DNA of 64,000 nucleotides, taken from NCBI GenBank assembly GCA_021531775.1, contig JAFBIU010000010.1:1-64000 (forward strand), written 5' to 3'. The notes under the pieces were generated by a model. The model did not search any database. It saw only the letters and a program-made list of their open reading frames with translations, and was not told the origin of the DNA. The translations under genes were made by a program, and so were the position numbers. Origin of the DNA: Parabacteroides distasonis (GTDB lineage Bacteria > Bacteroidota > Bacteroidia > Bacteroidales > Tannerellaceae). Within the stretch, counting starts at the first letter, position 1. The number at the start of each line of letters is the position of its first letter. Below, piece by piece: positions 24,148 to 33,552 of this stretch.

Positions 24148-26508
24148 TTAGAACGATTCATTCTCAGTACGTGAAATGATTTCACCCTGCAAATCCGCGT
24201 TCATATCGTTGAAATAGTCGCTATAGCCTGCCATACGAACCAGCAAGTCCTTGTAGTCTTCCGGATTCTTCTGAGCAGCATAGAGGGTAGCTGTATCGAC
24301 AATGTTGAACTGGATGTGGTGACCACCCATGCCGAAATAGGTACGGATGAGCGAAGCCAACTTCGCAATGTCTTCGTCCTTCTTCAACAGGCTCGGCAAG
24401 AAACGGAGGTTCAGCAACGTACCACCACTCTTGACCTGATCCAACTTACCCAATGACTTGATGACAGCCGTCGGTCCGTGGGTGTCGCTACCGTGTGACG
24501 GAGAGGTACCATCCGAGATAGAACGTTTCGCAAAACGACCGTTGACAGAGGCTCCCAATACCAGACCGAAATAGACGTGGCACGTAGTTGAAAGCATATT
24601 CAGACGGAAGCACGTGCCCTTCGTATTGGGCTTGCCGTCAATTTCAGCTACCAGGTCGTCATAAACCTTCACGGCAATGGAGTCTGCATAGGGATCATCA
24701 TTACCGAAGAACGGAGTACGGTTCACGATGAACTGACGCAACTTCTCTTCGCCTTCCCAGTTCTTGGCTACAGCCTTCAACAGGGTATCCATTTCAATCT
24801 TCTTGTCTTCAAAGACATGTTTCTTCAAAACAGAGAGACAGTCTGTTGTCGTACCCAAACCGGTACACTGGATATAAGTAGAGTGGTAACGGGGTCCGCA
24901 GTTGTAATAGTCACGTCCCTTCGCGATACAGTCATCGATGAAGAGAGACAGGAAGGTGGCTGGAGCATACTTGGCGAACATACGGTCGATATAGTTGCTG
25001 ACACGCATCTTCTGATCTACCACAAAGTGCAATTGTTTCAAGAAAGCATCGTAGAGTTCGTCATAACTCTTGAAATTGCGCGGATCACCTGTCTCCAGAC
25101 CTACCTTCGTGTTCGTTACCGGATCCATACCGTTGTTCAACGTCACTTCCAAAACTTTCGGAACGTTCAGATAACCGGTCAACAAATAGTCCTCCTTACC
25201 GAAGGCTCCCACCTCGATACAACCGCTACAACCGCCTTCACGGGCATCCTGCAAGCTCTTGCCTTGACGCAACAACTCAGCAATGTAAGTATCGGGGTTG
25301 AAGACAGAGGGATAACCGTGTCCCTGACGGATCACACGACAACCGGCATGCAAGAAACGATCCGGAGTCACAGTACTGATGTGAATAGAGCAACCCGGCT
25401 GTAAGATGTGGAGCTCTTCCAACACTTCAAGCATGATGTAGGAGACTTCGCTTGTACCGTCAGTACCGTCTGCCTTTACACCACCCAAGTTGATATTGGT
25501 AAAGTCGTTGTATGTTCCGCTCTCCTTGGCTGTAATACCCACCTTGGGAGGAGCTGTATGGTTGTTTACCTTAATCCAGAAGCAAGAGATCAACTCTTTT
25601 GCCTTGTCACGGGTCAATGTACCGTCGGCCAATCCCTTTTCATAGAAGGGAGCCAAGTGCTGATCGAAATGTCCGGGGTTCATGGCATCCCAGCCGTTCA
25701 ATTCGGTGATGGTACCCAGGTGGACAAACCAATACATCTGGATAGCCTCCCAGAAGTCGCGCGGAGCATGAGCCGGTACCCAACGGCACACTTCAGCAAT
25801 ACGCAACAGTTCGGCTTTACGAACCGGATCTTCACATTCAGCAGCCATCTTTTCAGCCAAGTCAGCATGACGCTCTGCAAACAGGATAGCAGCATCACAT
25901 GAGATAGCCATACCCTGCAACTCTTCCTGCTTGTCGGTAGCTTCTGGATCATTCAAGAAGTCCAACTTAGCCAACTCCCCTTCGATACGAGCCTTTACAT
26001 CCAACAGACCGGTCTTATACATCTTGCCGTCCATGGCTGTATGACCCGGTGCACGCTGTTCCATGAACTCGGTAAACAGACCAGCCTCGTAAGCAGCTCG
26101 CCATTCATGGGGCACGTGGCCAAAGATACGTTCACGTTGTGTACGGCCTTTCCAGTAGGGAATGACTTCACGTTCGTAGGTGTCGATATCCTCCTGGCTG
26201 ATGGTATAACGTTGCAATTCGCGTGTATTCAATACATGCAAGTCTTCAACGCTATGGCAGGTCAATTCCGGGAAAGTCGGCACAGCCTTCGGCTTCGGGC
26301 CACGTTCACCTACGATCAATTCACCTTCACCAATATAGATTGTCTTTTTCTTGCAGATCTCGTAGAAGTTCATGGCACGTAATACCGGAATCGGATACTT
26401 ACCATAGTTTTCCTTGTAGAACGCTGTCTCAATCAAGGCGCGTTCGATAGACAAAGAGGGTTCTGCCTCAAAGCTCTCTTTGCGGAGACGCTTGATACGG
26501 TCATTCAT
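24148..26508 (-). CDS. hypD: Trans-4-hydroxy-L-proline dehydratase (glycyl-radical enzyme)
   Basis: The frame is open to 26586, but a promoter lies at 26538-26570. I use the ATG at 26508 (MNDRIKRLRKESFEAEPSLS), giving 786 residues, close to the Clostridioides difficile enzyme. With this start the radical site is Gly761 (RMAGYSDYF), and the active-site pair is Cys430 and Glu432 (GCSGCIEVG). Asp274 (ELNGWDAMNPG) sits where the enzyme's substrate-binding Asp is expected. AAYEAGLFTEFMEQRAPGHT and GGHHIQFNIVD are strongly HypD-like. It dehydrates trans-4-hydroxyproline to pyrroline-5-carboxylate, which ProC would reduce to proline. Collagen and diet are natural sources in the gut. Assignment is by remembered family similarity, not by alignment. 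Confidence 0.87.
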   Translation of the reverse strand: MNDRIKRLRKESFEAEPSLSIERALIETAFYKENYGKYPIPVLRAMNFYEICKKKTIYIGEGELIVGERGPKPKAVPTFPELTCHSVEDLHVLNTRELQRYTISQEDIDTYEREVIPYWKGRTQRERIFGHVPHEWRAAYEAGLFTEFMEQRAPGHTAMDGKMYKTGLLDVKARIEGELAKLDFLNDPEATDKQEELQGMAISCDAAILFAERHADLAEKMAAECEDPVRKAELLRIAEVCRWVPAHAPRDFWEAIQMYWFVHLGTITELNGWDAMNPGHFDQHLAPFYEKGLADGTLTRDKAKELISCFWIKVNNHTAPPKVGITAKESGTYNDFTNINLGGVKADGTDGTSEVSYIMLEVLEELHILQPGCSIHISTVTPDRFLHAGCRVIRQGHGYPSVFNPDTYIAELLRQGKSLQDAREGGCSGCIEVGAFGKEDYLLTGYLNVPKVLEVTLNNGMDPVTNTKVGLETGDPRNFKSYDELYDAFLKQLHFVVDQKMRVSNYIDRMFAKYAPATFLSLFIDDCIAKGRDYYNCGPRYHSTYIQCTGLGTTTDCLSVLKKHVFEDKKIEMDTLLKAVAKNWEGEEKLRQFIVNRTPFFGNDDPYADSIAVKVYDDLVAEIDGKPNTKGTCFRLNMLSTTCHVYFGLVLGASVNGRFAKRSISDGTSPSHGSDTHGPTAVIKSLGKLDQVKSGGTLLNLRFLPSLLKKDEDIAKLASLIRTYFGMGGHHIQFNIVDTATLYAAQKNPEDYKDLLVRMAGYSDYFNDMNADLQGEIISRTENESF

Positions 26509-26537
26509 ACCGTTTTCATTTGCAGCCACAGTGGGTG

Positions 26538-26570
26538 CAAAATTAGATGCACTCTTCGGTGCACGACAAC
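26538..26570 (-). promoter_or_regulatory. Promoter of hypD and its activase
   Basis: On the minus strand GTTG (26567-26570), 21 bases, TAATTTTG (26538-26545). The same two boxes at the same spacing occur upstream of moxR (36528-36560). The expected transcription start is near 26531, about 23 bases before the ATG at 26508. Confidence 0.7.
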
Positions 26571-26815
26571 AAGTGCTTGCTTCCATTTTGTTGTACCTAT
26601 TAAAAGATTATGTAAATTCGATTTTTTGTGCAATAAGGATCAAGGCCGAGTTCCGTGGAGGAATCCCGGAAAGCTAATCTGCTTTTACTGGGCGTAAAAT
26701 ATCAGACAGCTAAATAGTTTTCGATAACCCTTGACGATCATAATTACTATTGCTTCTTTGTAGATGCTGCAAATTTAGCAATTCTCTTGCATTATGCAAA
26801 TATAATGGCCCTTTT
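26571..26815. other. Divergent intergenic region hypD / HAD phosphatase
   Basis: The gap between the hypD start (26508) and the HAD start (26876) is 367 bases. Apart from the two promoters at its ends I see only a weak imperfect inverted repeat (TTCCGTGG near 26652 with CCCGGAA). No reading frame, tRNA or repeat is evident. It has room for an anaerobic or substrate-responsive regulator site, but none is recognisable. Confidence 0.5.
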
Positions 26816-26847
26816 TATGGGTATTTTTTTATTTTGTGGTACTTTTG
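26816..26847 (+). promoter_or_regulatory. Promoter of the HAD phosphatase gene
   Basis: TATG (26816-26819), 20 bases, TACTTTTG (26840-26847). The -7 box is exact and the -33 box matches three of four bases. The ATG at 26876 is 28 bases downstream, which also rules out the longer frame starting at 26750. Confidence 0.6.
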
Positions 26848-26875
26848 CAGCCAAGAAACAAATAAAAGAGACGAT

Positions 26876-27514
26876 ATGGAACAAAAGAAACGAGTAGCCC
26901 TGTTTGATTTTGACGGTGTGATAGCCGATACAGAACCGCTGTATGACCTGTTTTGGAATGATGCAGCACAACGGTATGGATTACCCTATGAGAATTTTGC
27001 ACAACGTATCAAAGGGACAACCATGCCTTTGATTTTGGCTACCTATTTCCAACAACATACCCCAGCCCAAATCGATCAGCTCTTCGCAGAGATTGCTGCT
27101 TTCGAACGTGACATGTCCTTTCCGGAAATTCCGGGTTCCATCGCTTTTCTTCAGGCATTGAAGAGGGCTGGCGTACCCATGGGATTGGTGACCAGTTCGG
27201 ACGATTCGAAAATGGCACATGCTTTTCGGGCATTACCCATTCGAGATCTGTTCGACACGTTGGTGACAGCAGACCGAATCACAAACGGCAAACCCGATCC
27301 CATGTGCTACCTATTGGCTGCCGAAGACTTGCAGGTCAATCCGGCTGATTGCATTGTCTTTGAGGATTCCTTTGCCGGCATCGAAGCGGCCACTCGGGCC
27401 GGAATGACCATTGTCGGTATCAGTTCGACCAATCCAGCAGAGGCACTCCGACCTTTAGTGGATCGGGTGATTCCCAATTTCAACGGATTACGGCCGGAAG
27501 AGTTGTTCGTTTGA
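26876..27514 (+). CDS. HAD-superfamily hydrolase, beta-phosphoglucomutase-like
   Basis: A 212-residue HAD subfamily IA protein with motif I FDFDGVIADTEPLY, motif II VTSSDD, the lysine in NGKPDPMCYLLAAEDL, and motif IV VFEDSFAGIEAATRAGM. The helical cap is type 1. Such proteins dephosphorylate or isomerise small sugar phosphates; the substrate is not readable from the sequence. The frame is open upstream to 26750, but the promoter position favours the ATG at 26876. The 3' end overlaps the convergent PAP2 gene by 27 bases. Confidence 0.85.
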   Translation: MEQKKRVALFDFDGVIADTEPLYDLFWNDAAQRYGLPYENFAQRIKGTTMPLILATYFQQHTPAQIDQLFAEIAAFERDMSFPEIPGSIAFLQALKRAGVPMGLVTSSDDSKMAHAFRALPIRDLFDTLVTADRITNGKPDPMCYLLAAEDLQVNPADCIVFEDSFAGIEAATRAGMTIVGISSTNPAEALRPLVDRVIPNFNGLRPEELFV

Positions 27515-28183
27515 AAAACTGAGCAACAACAGGATGGAGATCGTGATCCAGATTGCAACAACGATGGTCCATTTGTTCTTCCCGGTATAAAGAGAGGCAG
27601 GGGCCATCTCTGTTGCTGCAAGGATGATACGTACACGAACACGCACATACAACTGATAGATAACCCAACCCCAAAATAGCCCTACCAAGGCACCAGGGAC
27701 TATGTCAGATATGAAATGAACACCTAAATAGATGCGCGAATAGGCTGTCATGCACGCCCAAAAAAAGAGCGAAAGCGTCAAGATTCGTTGGCGCATCAGC
27801 AAGGACAGGAATAACGAAAAGCCGAACGCATTGGAGGCATGGCTGGACATGAATCCGTACAACCCTCCCCGATAGTTATAGACGGTAATCACCTGCTGCA
27901 CGAAATCGGGGTGGTGTGTCGGGCGAAAACGGGTAAAGAGCGGTTTGCACAAATGAGAAGCGAATTGGTCGCACAGGGTCACAACCAACACGATGGCCAA
28001 CAGAATCAGCAGAGTTTCACGCCAAGGTTTTTTATATAATAAGGTAAAGAGGATCAGACATGCCAAGGGCACCCATACCACTTTACTGGAAAAAAGCCAC
28101 ATGAAATGGTCCCAGTAAGGGGTATGGCTACCATTCAACCATAAAAAGGCATCACGCTCGTATGTCAAGATCTCCTCCAACAT
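27488..28183 (-). CDS. PAP2-family membrane phosphatase
   Basis: A 231-residue protein with about six membrane segments. The three phosphatase motifs are KPLFTRFRP, SSHASN and SRIYLGVHFISD, with catalytic His residues in the last two. Candidate substrates are undecaprenyl diphosphate, phosphatidic acid or lipid A phosphate. The start is 5 bases after the batE stop codon, so it is the last gene of the Bat operon transcript. A link to the Bat proteins is not established. Confidence 0.88.
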   Translation of the reverse strand: MLEEILTYERDAFLWLNGSHTPYWDHFMWLFSSKVVWVPLACLILFTLLYKKPWRETLLILLAIVLVVTLCDQFASHLCKPLFTRFRPTHHPDFVQQVITVYNYRGGLYGFMSSHASNAFGFSLFLSLLMRQRILTLSLFFWACMTAYSRIYLGVHFISDIVPGALVGLFWGWVIYQLYVRVRVRIILAATEMAPASLYTGKNKWTIVVAIWITISILLLLSFSNEQLFRP

Positions 28184-28188
28184 ACCGT

Positions 28189-28953
28189 TTAAATTTGCTG
28201 GATCTCCTTACTGGGCATCCATCCTACATTTCCATCTTCCAACTGGATTTCACTCCATTCACCCAACGTGCTTTTGATAGTTACTTTCGTCCCTTCATGC
28301 AAGATGAAGAGATCGGTACCACTCGCATCGGGCGAACTCTTGACCGTCACAGTCGAAGCAAAGACAATGGCATCTGCCCGATGAAGCAACTTGTCCTGCT
28401 GGCTATCTGCAAACAGATTGGCGACCAACGAAATCAACAAGAAACATATACCGGCAAAGAAACCGATCTTCTTCAATCGGATCCATTTGGAGAAGAAGAA
28501 GAGCACCAGGCAACCGATGAAGAGCACAAAGGAGGCAACTCCCCACTTAGCCCAACCATCGGCCGAATAGACATCTTCCACTGTTCCGATCCAACGCGTC
28601 AAAAAGAACTCGCCTATGGGTTCGATCTTGTCAACCGTCTTTTGCCGGGCCACCTGCAGGTTGAAACGGGTATCGGAGTTCCCCGGGTTCAACAAGAGAG
28701 CCCGTTCATAATTCAAAATGGCAGGGGCTACCTTGCCTGCCTTGTAATAGGCATTACCCAGATTATAATAGACCATAGCGGACTCACCATACGACTTCAA
28801 AACGGATTCGTACAACTCAATCGCTTGCGTATAATCCTCTTTCGCATACGCCTCTTCTGCCTCCTTCAAGGTCGATTCCTGCGCACAGAGCGGAAGGAAC
28901 CAACCCAGCAACAGCCCTAACAACAGGGTTTTATAGATTGTCATATATTTCAT
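28189..28953 (-). CDS. batE: BatE: TPR and SH3 domain protein
   Basis: A 254-residue protein with a signal peptide (to about LCAQ). Two to three TPR repeats follow (EAEEAYAKEDYTQAIELYESVL, VYYNLGNAYYKAGKVAPAILNYERAL), then two membrane segments near 133-185, and a C-terminal bacterial SH3-like domain (ASTVTVKSSPDASGTDLFILHEG ending GWMPSKEI). This is the domain order of BatE in Bacteroides, where the Bat operon was named for aerotolerance. It likely scaffolds at the inner membrane with the periplasmic SH3 contacting the envelope. Seven bases separate it from batD. Confidence 0.88.
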   Translation of the reverse strand: MKYMTIYKTLLLGLLLGWFLPLCAQESTLKEAEEAYAKEDYTQAIELYESVLKSYGESAMVYYNLGNAYYKAGKVAPAILNYERALLLNPGNSDTRFNLQVARQKTVDKIEPIGEFFLTRWIGTVEDVYSADGWAKWGVASFVLFIGCLVLFFFSKWIRLKKIGFFAGICFLLISLVANLFADSQQDKLLHRADAIVFASTVTVKSSPDASGTDLFILHEGTKVTIKSTLGEWSEIQLEDGNVGWMPSKEIQQI

Positions 28954-28959
28954 AATTTC

Positions 28960-30777
28960 CTATTTTTTGATTGTATTCTCCATCTTACCAATGGCATCGA
29001 CCGTCATCTCATACAACTGTTCCAGTGCATCGGATGCCTGTGAAGGTGCATAACGAGCAAATTCGCAGGTGTTCAGGATATCCATAAACTCCTTCATCAA
29101 GGCCGCATCCACACCATATTTCGTCAATTCAGCCTCTACATTGTCTTTGGTCAACGAAGCCAACGGCAAGTTCAACTTGTCACTCAAGTAGCCCCACAGA
29201 GCACGCAATACCTCGTCATAAAATTCCTCCTTTTTGTGGGCTTGCATCAACTTACCGGCATTCTTCAACCGTTTAACAGCTGTCTTGTTGGCCTTCTTGG
29301 TCCGTACGCGGGCCAAATCAGCATTTTCTTTCGCTTGTTTACGGTAGATGAAGAAAAAGAGGGCAAACAGCAACAAAGGCACTACGTAACACATCACATA
29401 CTGGAAGGAACCGAAGAACAGATCATCGGCAGCCATGAAATGGGCCTTGCCCATCTTTAGATAACGGATGTCCTTGCCCAAATATTTGACACTTTCCTTC
29501 GTACTGAAGTTGGAAACCACAGGAGCAGAAGCATCTCCCTCACTGCCCTTTTCGACATGCAAGGAATAGGGATCGGATGTCAACGTTTTATAGGCACCTG
29601 CTTTCGGATCGAAATAGGAGAACGTGACTGCCGGAATTTCGAAATCTCCCGCATAACGAGGAATGGCCATGTATTCGATCGTCTTGGTTCCGCTCACACC
29701 CCCAGCCGTTGTCTTGATATTACTCTCTACCTTCGGATCATACACATCAAAATCATTGGGGAACTGCACCTCCGGATTCTTGACCAACTTCAAATTGCCA
29801 TTACCGGAAATCTGCACATGTACCGTCACAGCATCATTGGTTTTCAGCTGATTGGTACTGATGCTGGATATCATCGAGAAGGTACCGACAGCACCACCAA
29901 AAGAGGCCGGTTTACCGGAAGGCAAAGGCTTCACATCAATTGTGACCGCAGGCGACTTCAACTCCTTGTTCACATCTTGATAGGAATCAAAGAAGTCATC
30001 AAAAATACTCCGTACTTTCTGTTGCGTCGGTATGCGAACCACGGCATCAAACGTTCCAGAATCGATCGTGATCTTACCCGAACGTTGAGGATAGAGATAG
30101 GTCTGTTTTAAGGTCACGACATAATAGTTGCGATCCTTATAATTCTCCATCGTCCATTGCTTCTCTTGCGGCAATTCTACCTCTTGTGCCAAAAAGCCCT
30201 CAAACTCCGGAAACTTAGCATTACTCAATCCACAAGGACGAGATGCATACAACTTGAATGTAGCCAAAAAGCCCTCCTGCTCATACACATTCCGGGAGGA
30301 GACATCCATCCGAACAAACAAATCATCTTTACCAATACCAGCAGAAGCCGTTGCAGCCTGTGAACGGCTGGTACCCCCCTGATTCGATTTATCGGGCGGA
30401 AGCACCTTAATCACCAAGGCATTGGAGGTATAATTAGCACCATTGACTTTGATCGTGGCAGGAGCAATGTTAAACGTACCCTCTTTTTTCGGCATTAAAA
30501 TATAGGTGTACGTGTTGGTGGTCTCGCTGGTGCTCTTGCCGTTCACCCAACTACTACTGTACGAAGTTGATTGGGAAGGGCCCATCAAGACCTCGAAATC
30601 GGGCATCTCCTGCACGCGCAATTCCTTTCCCTCTGCATTGACCGTAAATGACAGACGGAACTGTTCTCCCATCACAACGGCACTCGGTGCTGTTGCTTTG
30701 AAGACGATGTCTGCCGCCTGCATCCCCTGTCCGGCTGTCCAAAGAAGGACAAGTAAGAAAATGAGTCTTCTTATCAT
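28960..30777 (-). CDS. batD: BatD: membrane protein with beta-sandwich periplasmic part
   Basis: I use the ATG at 30777 (MIRRLIFLLVLLW), giving a clean signal peptide and 605 residues. An ATG eight codons earlier overlaps batC and is less likely. The large extracytoplasmic part shows BatD motifs (FEVLMGPSQSTSYSSSWVNG, TYTYILMPKKEGTFNIAPAT, DVSSRNVYEQEGFLATFKLY). A membrane segment near residue 465 (YVMCYVVPLLLFALFFFIY) precedes a helical cytoplasmic tail (KKEEFYDEVLRALWGYLSDKLNLP). BatD is a fixed partner of the MoxR/VWA proteins in Bacteroidota; its biochemical role is unresolved. Confidence 0.9.
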   Translation of the reverse strand: MIRRLIFLLVLLWTAGQGMQAADIVFKATAPSAVVMGEQFRLSFTVNAEGKELRVQEMPDFEVLMGPSQSTSYSSSWVNGKSTSETTNTYTYILMPKKEGTFNIAPATIKVNGANYTSNALVIKVLPPDKSNQGGTSRSQAATASAGIGKDDLFVRMDVSSRNVYEQEGFLATFKLYASRPCGLSNAKFPEFEGFLAQEVELPQEKQWTMENYKDRNYYVVTLKQTYLYPQRSGKITIDSGTFDAVVRIPTQQKVRSIFDDFFDSYQDVNKELKSPAVTIDVKPLPSGKPASFGGAVGTFSMISSISTNQLKTNDAVTVHVQISGNGNLKLVKNPEVQFPNDFDVYDPKVESNIKTTAGGVSGTKTIEYMAIPRYAGDFEIPAVTFSYFDPKAGAYKTLTSDPYSLHVEKGSEGDASAPVVSNFSTKESVKYLGKDIRYLKMGKAHFMAADDLFFGSFQYVMCYVVPLLLFALFFFIYRKQAKENADLARVRTKKANKTAVKRLKNAGKLMQAHKKEEFYDEVLRALWGYLSDKLNLPLASLTKDNVEAELTKYGVDAALMKEFMDILNTCEFARYAPSQASDALEQLYEMTVDAIGKMENTIKK

Positions 30778-30794
30778 GATTGTTGCTTTATTGA

Positions 30795-31523
30795 TTACCA
30801 TTCCTTATCGGTCTTACGACGTTGCTGCTGTTGCATTTGCGCCTTCTTGACCTTTTCCTGTGTATCTTTCTCATCCTGCAAGAATGCATCCAACATCTGC
30901 TGGGCATTGTCCTTACTCATCTGCTCATTCGGCTGTTGCTGTTCTTGCGTTTTATCCTGCTTCTGATCATTTTGAGGCTGCTGTTGCGGCTGCTCCTGCT
31001 GATCCTTATTTTCGTCCTTGTTCTCCTGCTTGTCATCATTCTGCTGGTTCTCATCCTGATTCTGTTGATCCTGCAACAATTTCTGCGCCAAGGCTAAATT
31101 GTAGCGCGTCTCGTCATCTTTCGGATTGAGCCGCAACGACTGCTTGTAGGCCTCTACACTTTTGGCATAATCCTTACTCTGCATACAGATATTTCCCAAA
31201 TTGTGATAAACATGGGCCAAACGTTGAGTTCCTTCGGGTGTCTCGATCATCTTCTCACCCTGACCAGCCACCAGCTGATACTGTTCAGCTGCCTCAGGAA
31301 ATTTTTTCTGCTTGTAAAGTGCGTTACCCAAATTGTAGGTTCCTTCCACCGAACGCGGATTGACCTCCAAACTTTTACGATATGCAATCTCCGATTCGGT
31401 AAATTTTTCCTCTTCATAGAGCTCATTGCCCTCACGTACATGTTTCCGTTCCGCTTTTTGAGCGAACAGCCCCCCTGCTTGAACGAGCAGGACAAGTGTT
31501 ATGATTAAGATTCTTTGCATCAC
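30795..31523 (-). CDS. batC: BatC: TPR protein with Gln/Asn/Asp-rich tail
   Basis: A 242-residue secreted or membrane-anchored protein with a signal peptide (to about GLFAQ). At least three TPR units follow (EEKFTESEIAYRKSLEVNPRS, EGTYNLGNALYKQKKFPEAAEQYQ, DYAKSVEAYKQSLRLNPKDDETRYNLALAQ). The low-complexity tail is dominated by Gln, Asn, Asp, Glu and Lys (DENQQNDDKQENKDENKDQQ). The tail is typical of BatC and is probably disordered. It lies 8 bases after batB. Role inferred: protein-protein scaffold of the Bat complex. Confidence 0.88.
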   Translation of the reverse strand: MMQRILIITLVLLVQAGGLFAQKAERKHVREGNELYEEEKFTESEIAYRKSLEVNPRSVEGTYNLGNALYKQKKFPEAAEQYQLVAGQGEKMIETPEGTQRLAHVYHNLGNICMQSKDYAKSVEAYKQSLRLNPKDDETRYNLALAQKLLQDQQNQDENQQNDDKQENKDENKDQQEQPQQQPQNDQKQDKTQEQQQPNEQMSKDNAQQMLDAFLQDEKDTQEKVKKAQMQQQQRRKTDKEW

Positions 31524-31531
31524 ATCAGTTT

Positions 31532-32551
31532 TTAAGAGAATAATTTAATCTTCCGGAAAATCCGGTTTTTCCGATCCAGAATCAGATATTCGACAATTAT
31601 CAGGACCAATGCAATCCAAGCAAACACTTGAAACTGCTCGTCATATTCTGAATAGACCTTACTGTCCAATTCTGACTTGTTCATCTTGTCGATCTCTTTC
31701 TGAAGAGCCTTCAGTGCAGCATTCGAATTATCGGCCCGTACATACATACCATCACCCGAAGCGGCAATCTCCTGACACATCTGCTCACTGAGCTTCGTAA
31801 TCACCACATTGCCCTCCTTATCTTTCATGTAGTTATTACTTCCCGGAATAGGAATAGGCGCACCTTTCGGATCTCCCATACCGACAATATTCACATGAAT
31901 ACCCTTTTCTGCAGCAGCCTTGGCAGCTCCTGCCGCATCGTCCTCGTGGTTTTCACCATCCGTAATCAGGATGATAGCCTTATCTGACGTTTCACTCGGA
32001 GTAAACGAACGTACAGCCAGATTGATAGCCGCACCGATGGCTGTACCCTGAGTTGAAACCATGGAAGGGTTGATGGAGGATAGGAACATCTTGGCTGAAA
32101 TATAGTCGGAAGTAATCGGTAATTGCGTAAAGGCATCTCCGGCAAAGACAATCAATCCCACCTTATCATTGGTAAAGCCGTCAGTCAATTTACCCAACAT
32201 CTGCTTGGCTTTCTCCAATCGATTCGGAGCCACATCTTCTGCAAGCATGGAATTGGAGACATCCAAACACACCATGATCTCAATACCTTGCCGCTTGACA
32301 GTCTCCAGTTTAGATCCAAATTGCGGACCCGCAACCACCACAATCAGCATTGCTATGGCAGCCAAAAGGAACCCGAATTTCAAATGCTGCCGTTTAGGCG
32401 AACGATCAGGCATCAACGCCCTCAGCAACGAAGGATTACCATAACGTTTAATGGCACGTCGCTTCCAAATCAGAGCGTAGATGTAAAAGAGCACCAACGC
32501 TGGCAGTATCAGAAACAAATATAAAAACTCCGGATGTGCAAATCGAAACAT
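31532..32551 (-). CDS. batB: BatB: membrane protein with VWA domain
   Basis: A 339-residue protein with two N-terminal membrane segments (FLYLFLILPALVLFYIYALIW, FGFLLAAIAMLIVVVAGPQF), a von Willebrand A domain and a final membrane helix (VFAWIALVLIIVEYLIL). The metal-ion-dependent adhesion motif is VCLDVSNSM, with a later Thr (STQGTAIGAA) and Asp (ILITDGENHEDD). Together with BatA it forms the paired VWA module that MoxR-type ATPases usually serve. It lies 13 bases downstream of batA. Confidence 0.93.
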   Translation of the reverse strand: MFRFAHPEFLYLFLILPALVLFYIYALIWKRRAIKRYGNPSLLRALMPDRSPKRQHLKFGFLLAAIAMLIVVVAGPQFGSKLETVKRQGIEIMVCLDVSNSMLAEDVAPNRLEKAKQMLGKLTDGFTNDKVGLIVFAGDAFTQLPITSDYISAKMFLSSINPSMVSTQGTAIGAAINLAVRSFTPSETSDKAIILITDGENHEDDAAGAAKAAAEKGIHVNIVGMGDPKGAPIPIPGSNNYMKDKEGNVVITKLSEQMCQEIAASGDGMYVRADNSNAALKALQKEIDKMNKSELDSKVYSEYDEQFQVFAWIALVLIIVEYLILDRKNRIFRKIKLFS

Positions 32552-32564
32552 AATTCTTCTGTTT

Positions 32565-33551
32565 TTAAGGTATATTTCTCAACAACGTATTCTTCAACAA
32601 AACCTCCACCAGCAACAGGAGCAATACAAGCAAGGCCCATTGCATGTACTCTTCTTGTTTCTTGCTGAATTCCTGCACACTGATTTTCGTCTTCTCCATC
32701 TGATCAATCTCCTCATAAATGGCCTTCAAGCTGGCATTGTCCGTAGCTCGGAAATACTGGCCTCCTGTAGTTGCTGCAATCTGCTTCAACGTAGGCTCGT
32801 CAATTTCTACAGGCACATTCTGGTATTGAATGCCAAAAGCCGTCTGGAAAGGATAAGGTGCTTCACCTTGTGTTCCAACACCGATTGTATAAACACGCAC
32901 GCCAAATGTCTTGGCAATTTCCGATGCTGTGACCGGTGCAATTTCACCGGCATTGTTGACACCATCCGTCAACAGGATGATCACTTTCGATTTGGCTTGA
33001 CTGTCCTTGATACGGCTAACGGCATTGGCCAGTCCCAAACCAATGGAGGTTCCATCCTGAATGATGCCCGGCTGAATGTCCTTGAACAGGTTCAGCAGCA
33101 CGGTATGGTCAGTTGTCAACGGGCATTGGGTGAAACTCTCGGCAGCAAATACAACCAAGCCGATATTGTCATTCTGACGACCATTAATAAAAGAGGCTGC
33201 CACATCTTTCGCTGCCTCCAATCGGTTCGGCTTCAAGTCCTGTGCCAACATACTGCTGGAAATATCCATTGCCAACATGATGTCAATACCCTCTGTCGAA
33301 GAGTTCTGCCAGCTGTTGGTCGATTGCGGTCGAGCTAATACCACGATCAACAAGGCGATCAACACCATCCGCAGCAGAAAAGGCACATGACGCAAATAGA
33401 TTTTCCATGACCGAGCTTCGGGCAACTGGAAAACCTCCGACGAGGAGACCTGCATCGAGGCCTGACTCTTACTCAACTTATAAATATACCATCCGATCAA
33501 CGGGATGAGTAACAATAATAAATATAAATAGGTAGGATTCGCAAAAACCAT
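32565..33551 (-). CDS. batA: BatA: membrane protein with VWA domain
   Basis: A 328-residue paralogue of BatB with the same layout: N-terminal helices (LYLLLLLIPLIGWYIYKL, VPFLLRMVLIALLIVVLARP), a VWA domain with MIDAS motif LAMDISSSM and ILLTDGVNNAGE, and a C-terminal helix (WALLVLLLLLVEVLL). The MIDAS residues are complete. The start codon follows the stop of the upstream gene at 33553 with one base between them, so translation is probably coupled. Confidence 0.93.
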   Translation of the reverse strand: MVFANPTYLYLLLLLIPLIGWYIYKLSKSQASMQVSSSEVFQLPEARSWKIYLRHVPFLLRMVLIALLIVVLARPQSTNSWQNSSTEGIDIMLAMDISSSMLAQDLKPNRLEAAKDVAASFINGRQNDNIGLVVFAAESFTQCPLTTDHTVLLNLFKDIQPGIIQDGTSIGLGLANAVSRIKDSQAKSKVIILLTDGVNNAGEIAPVTASEIAKTFGVRVYTIGVGTQGEAPYPFQTAFGIQYQNVPVEIDEPTLKQIAATTGGQYFRATDNASLKAIYEEIDQMEKTKISVQEFSKKQEEYMQWALLVLLLLLVEVLLKNTLLRNIP

Positions 33552-33552
33552 C

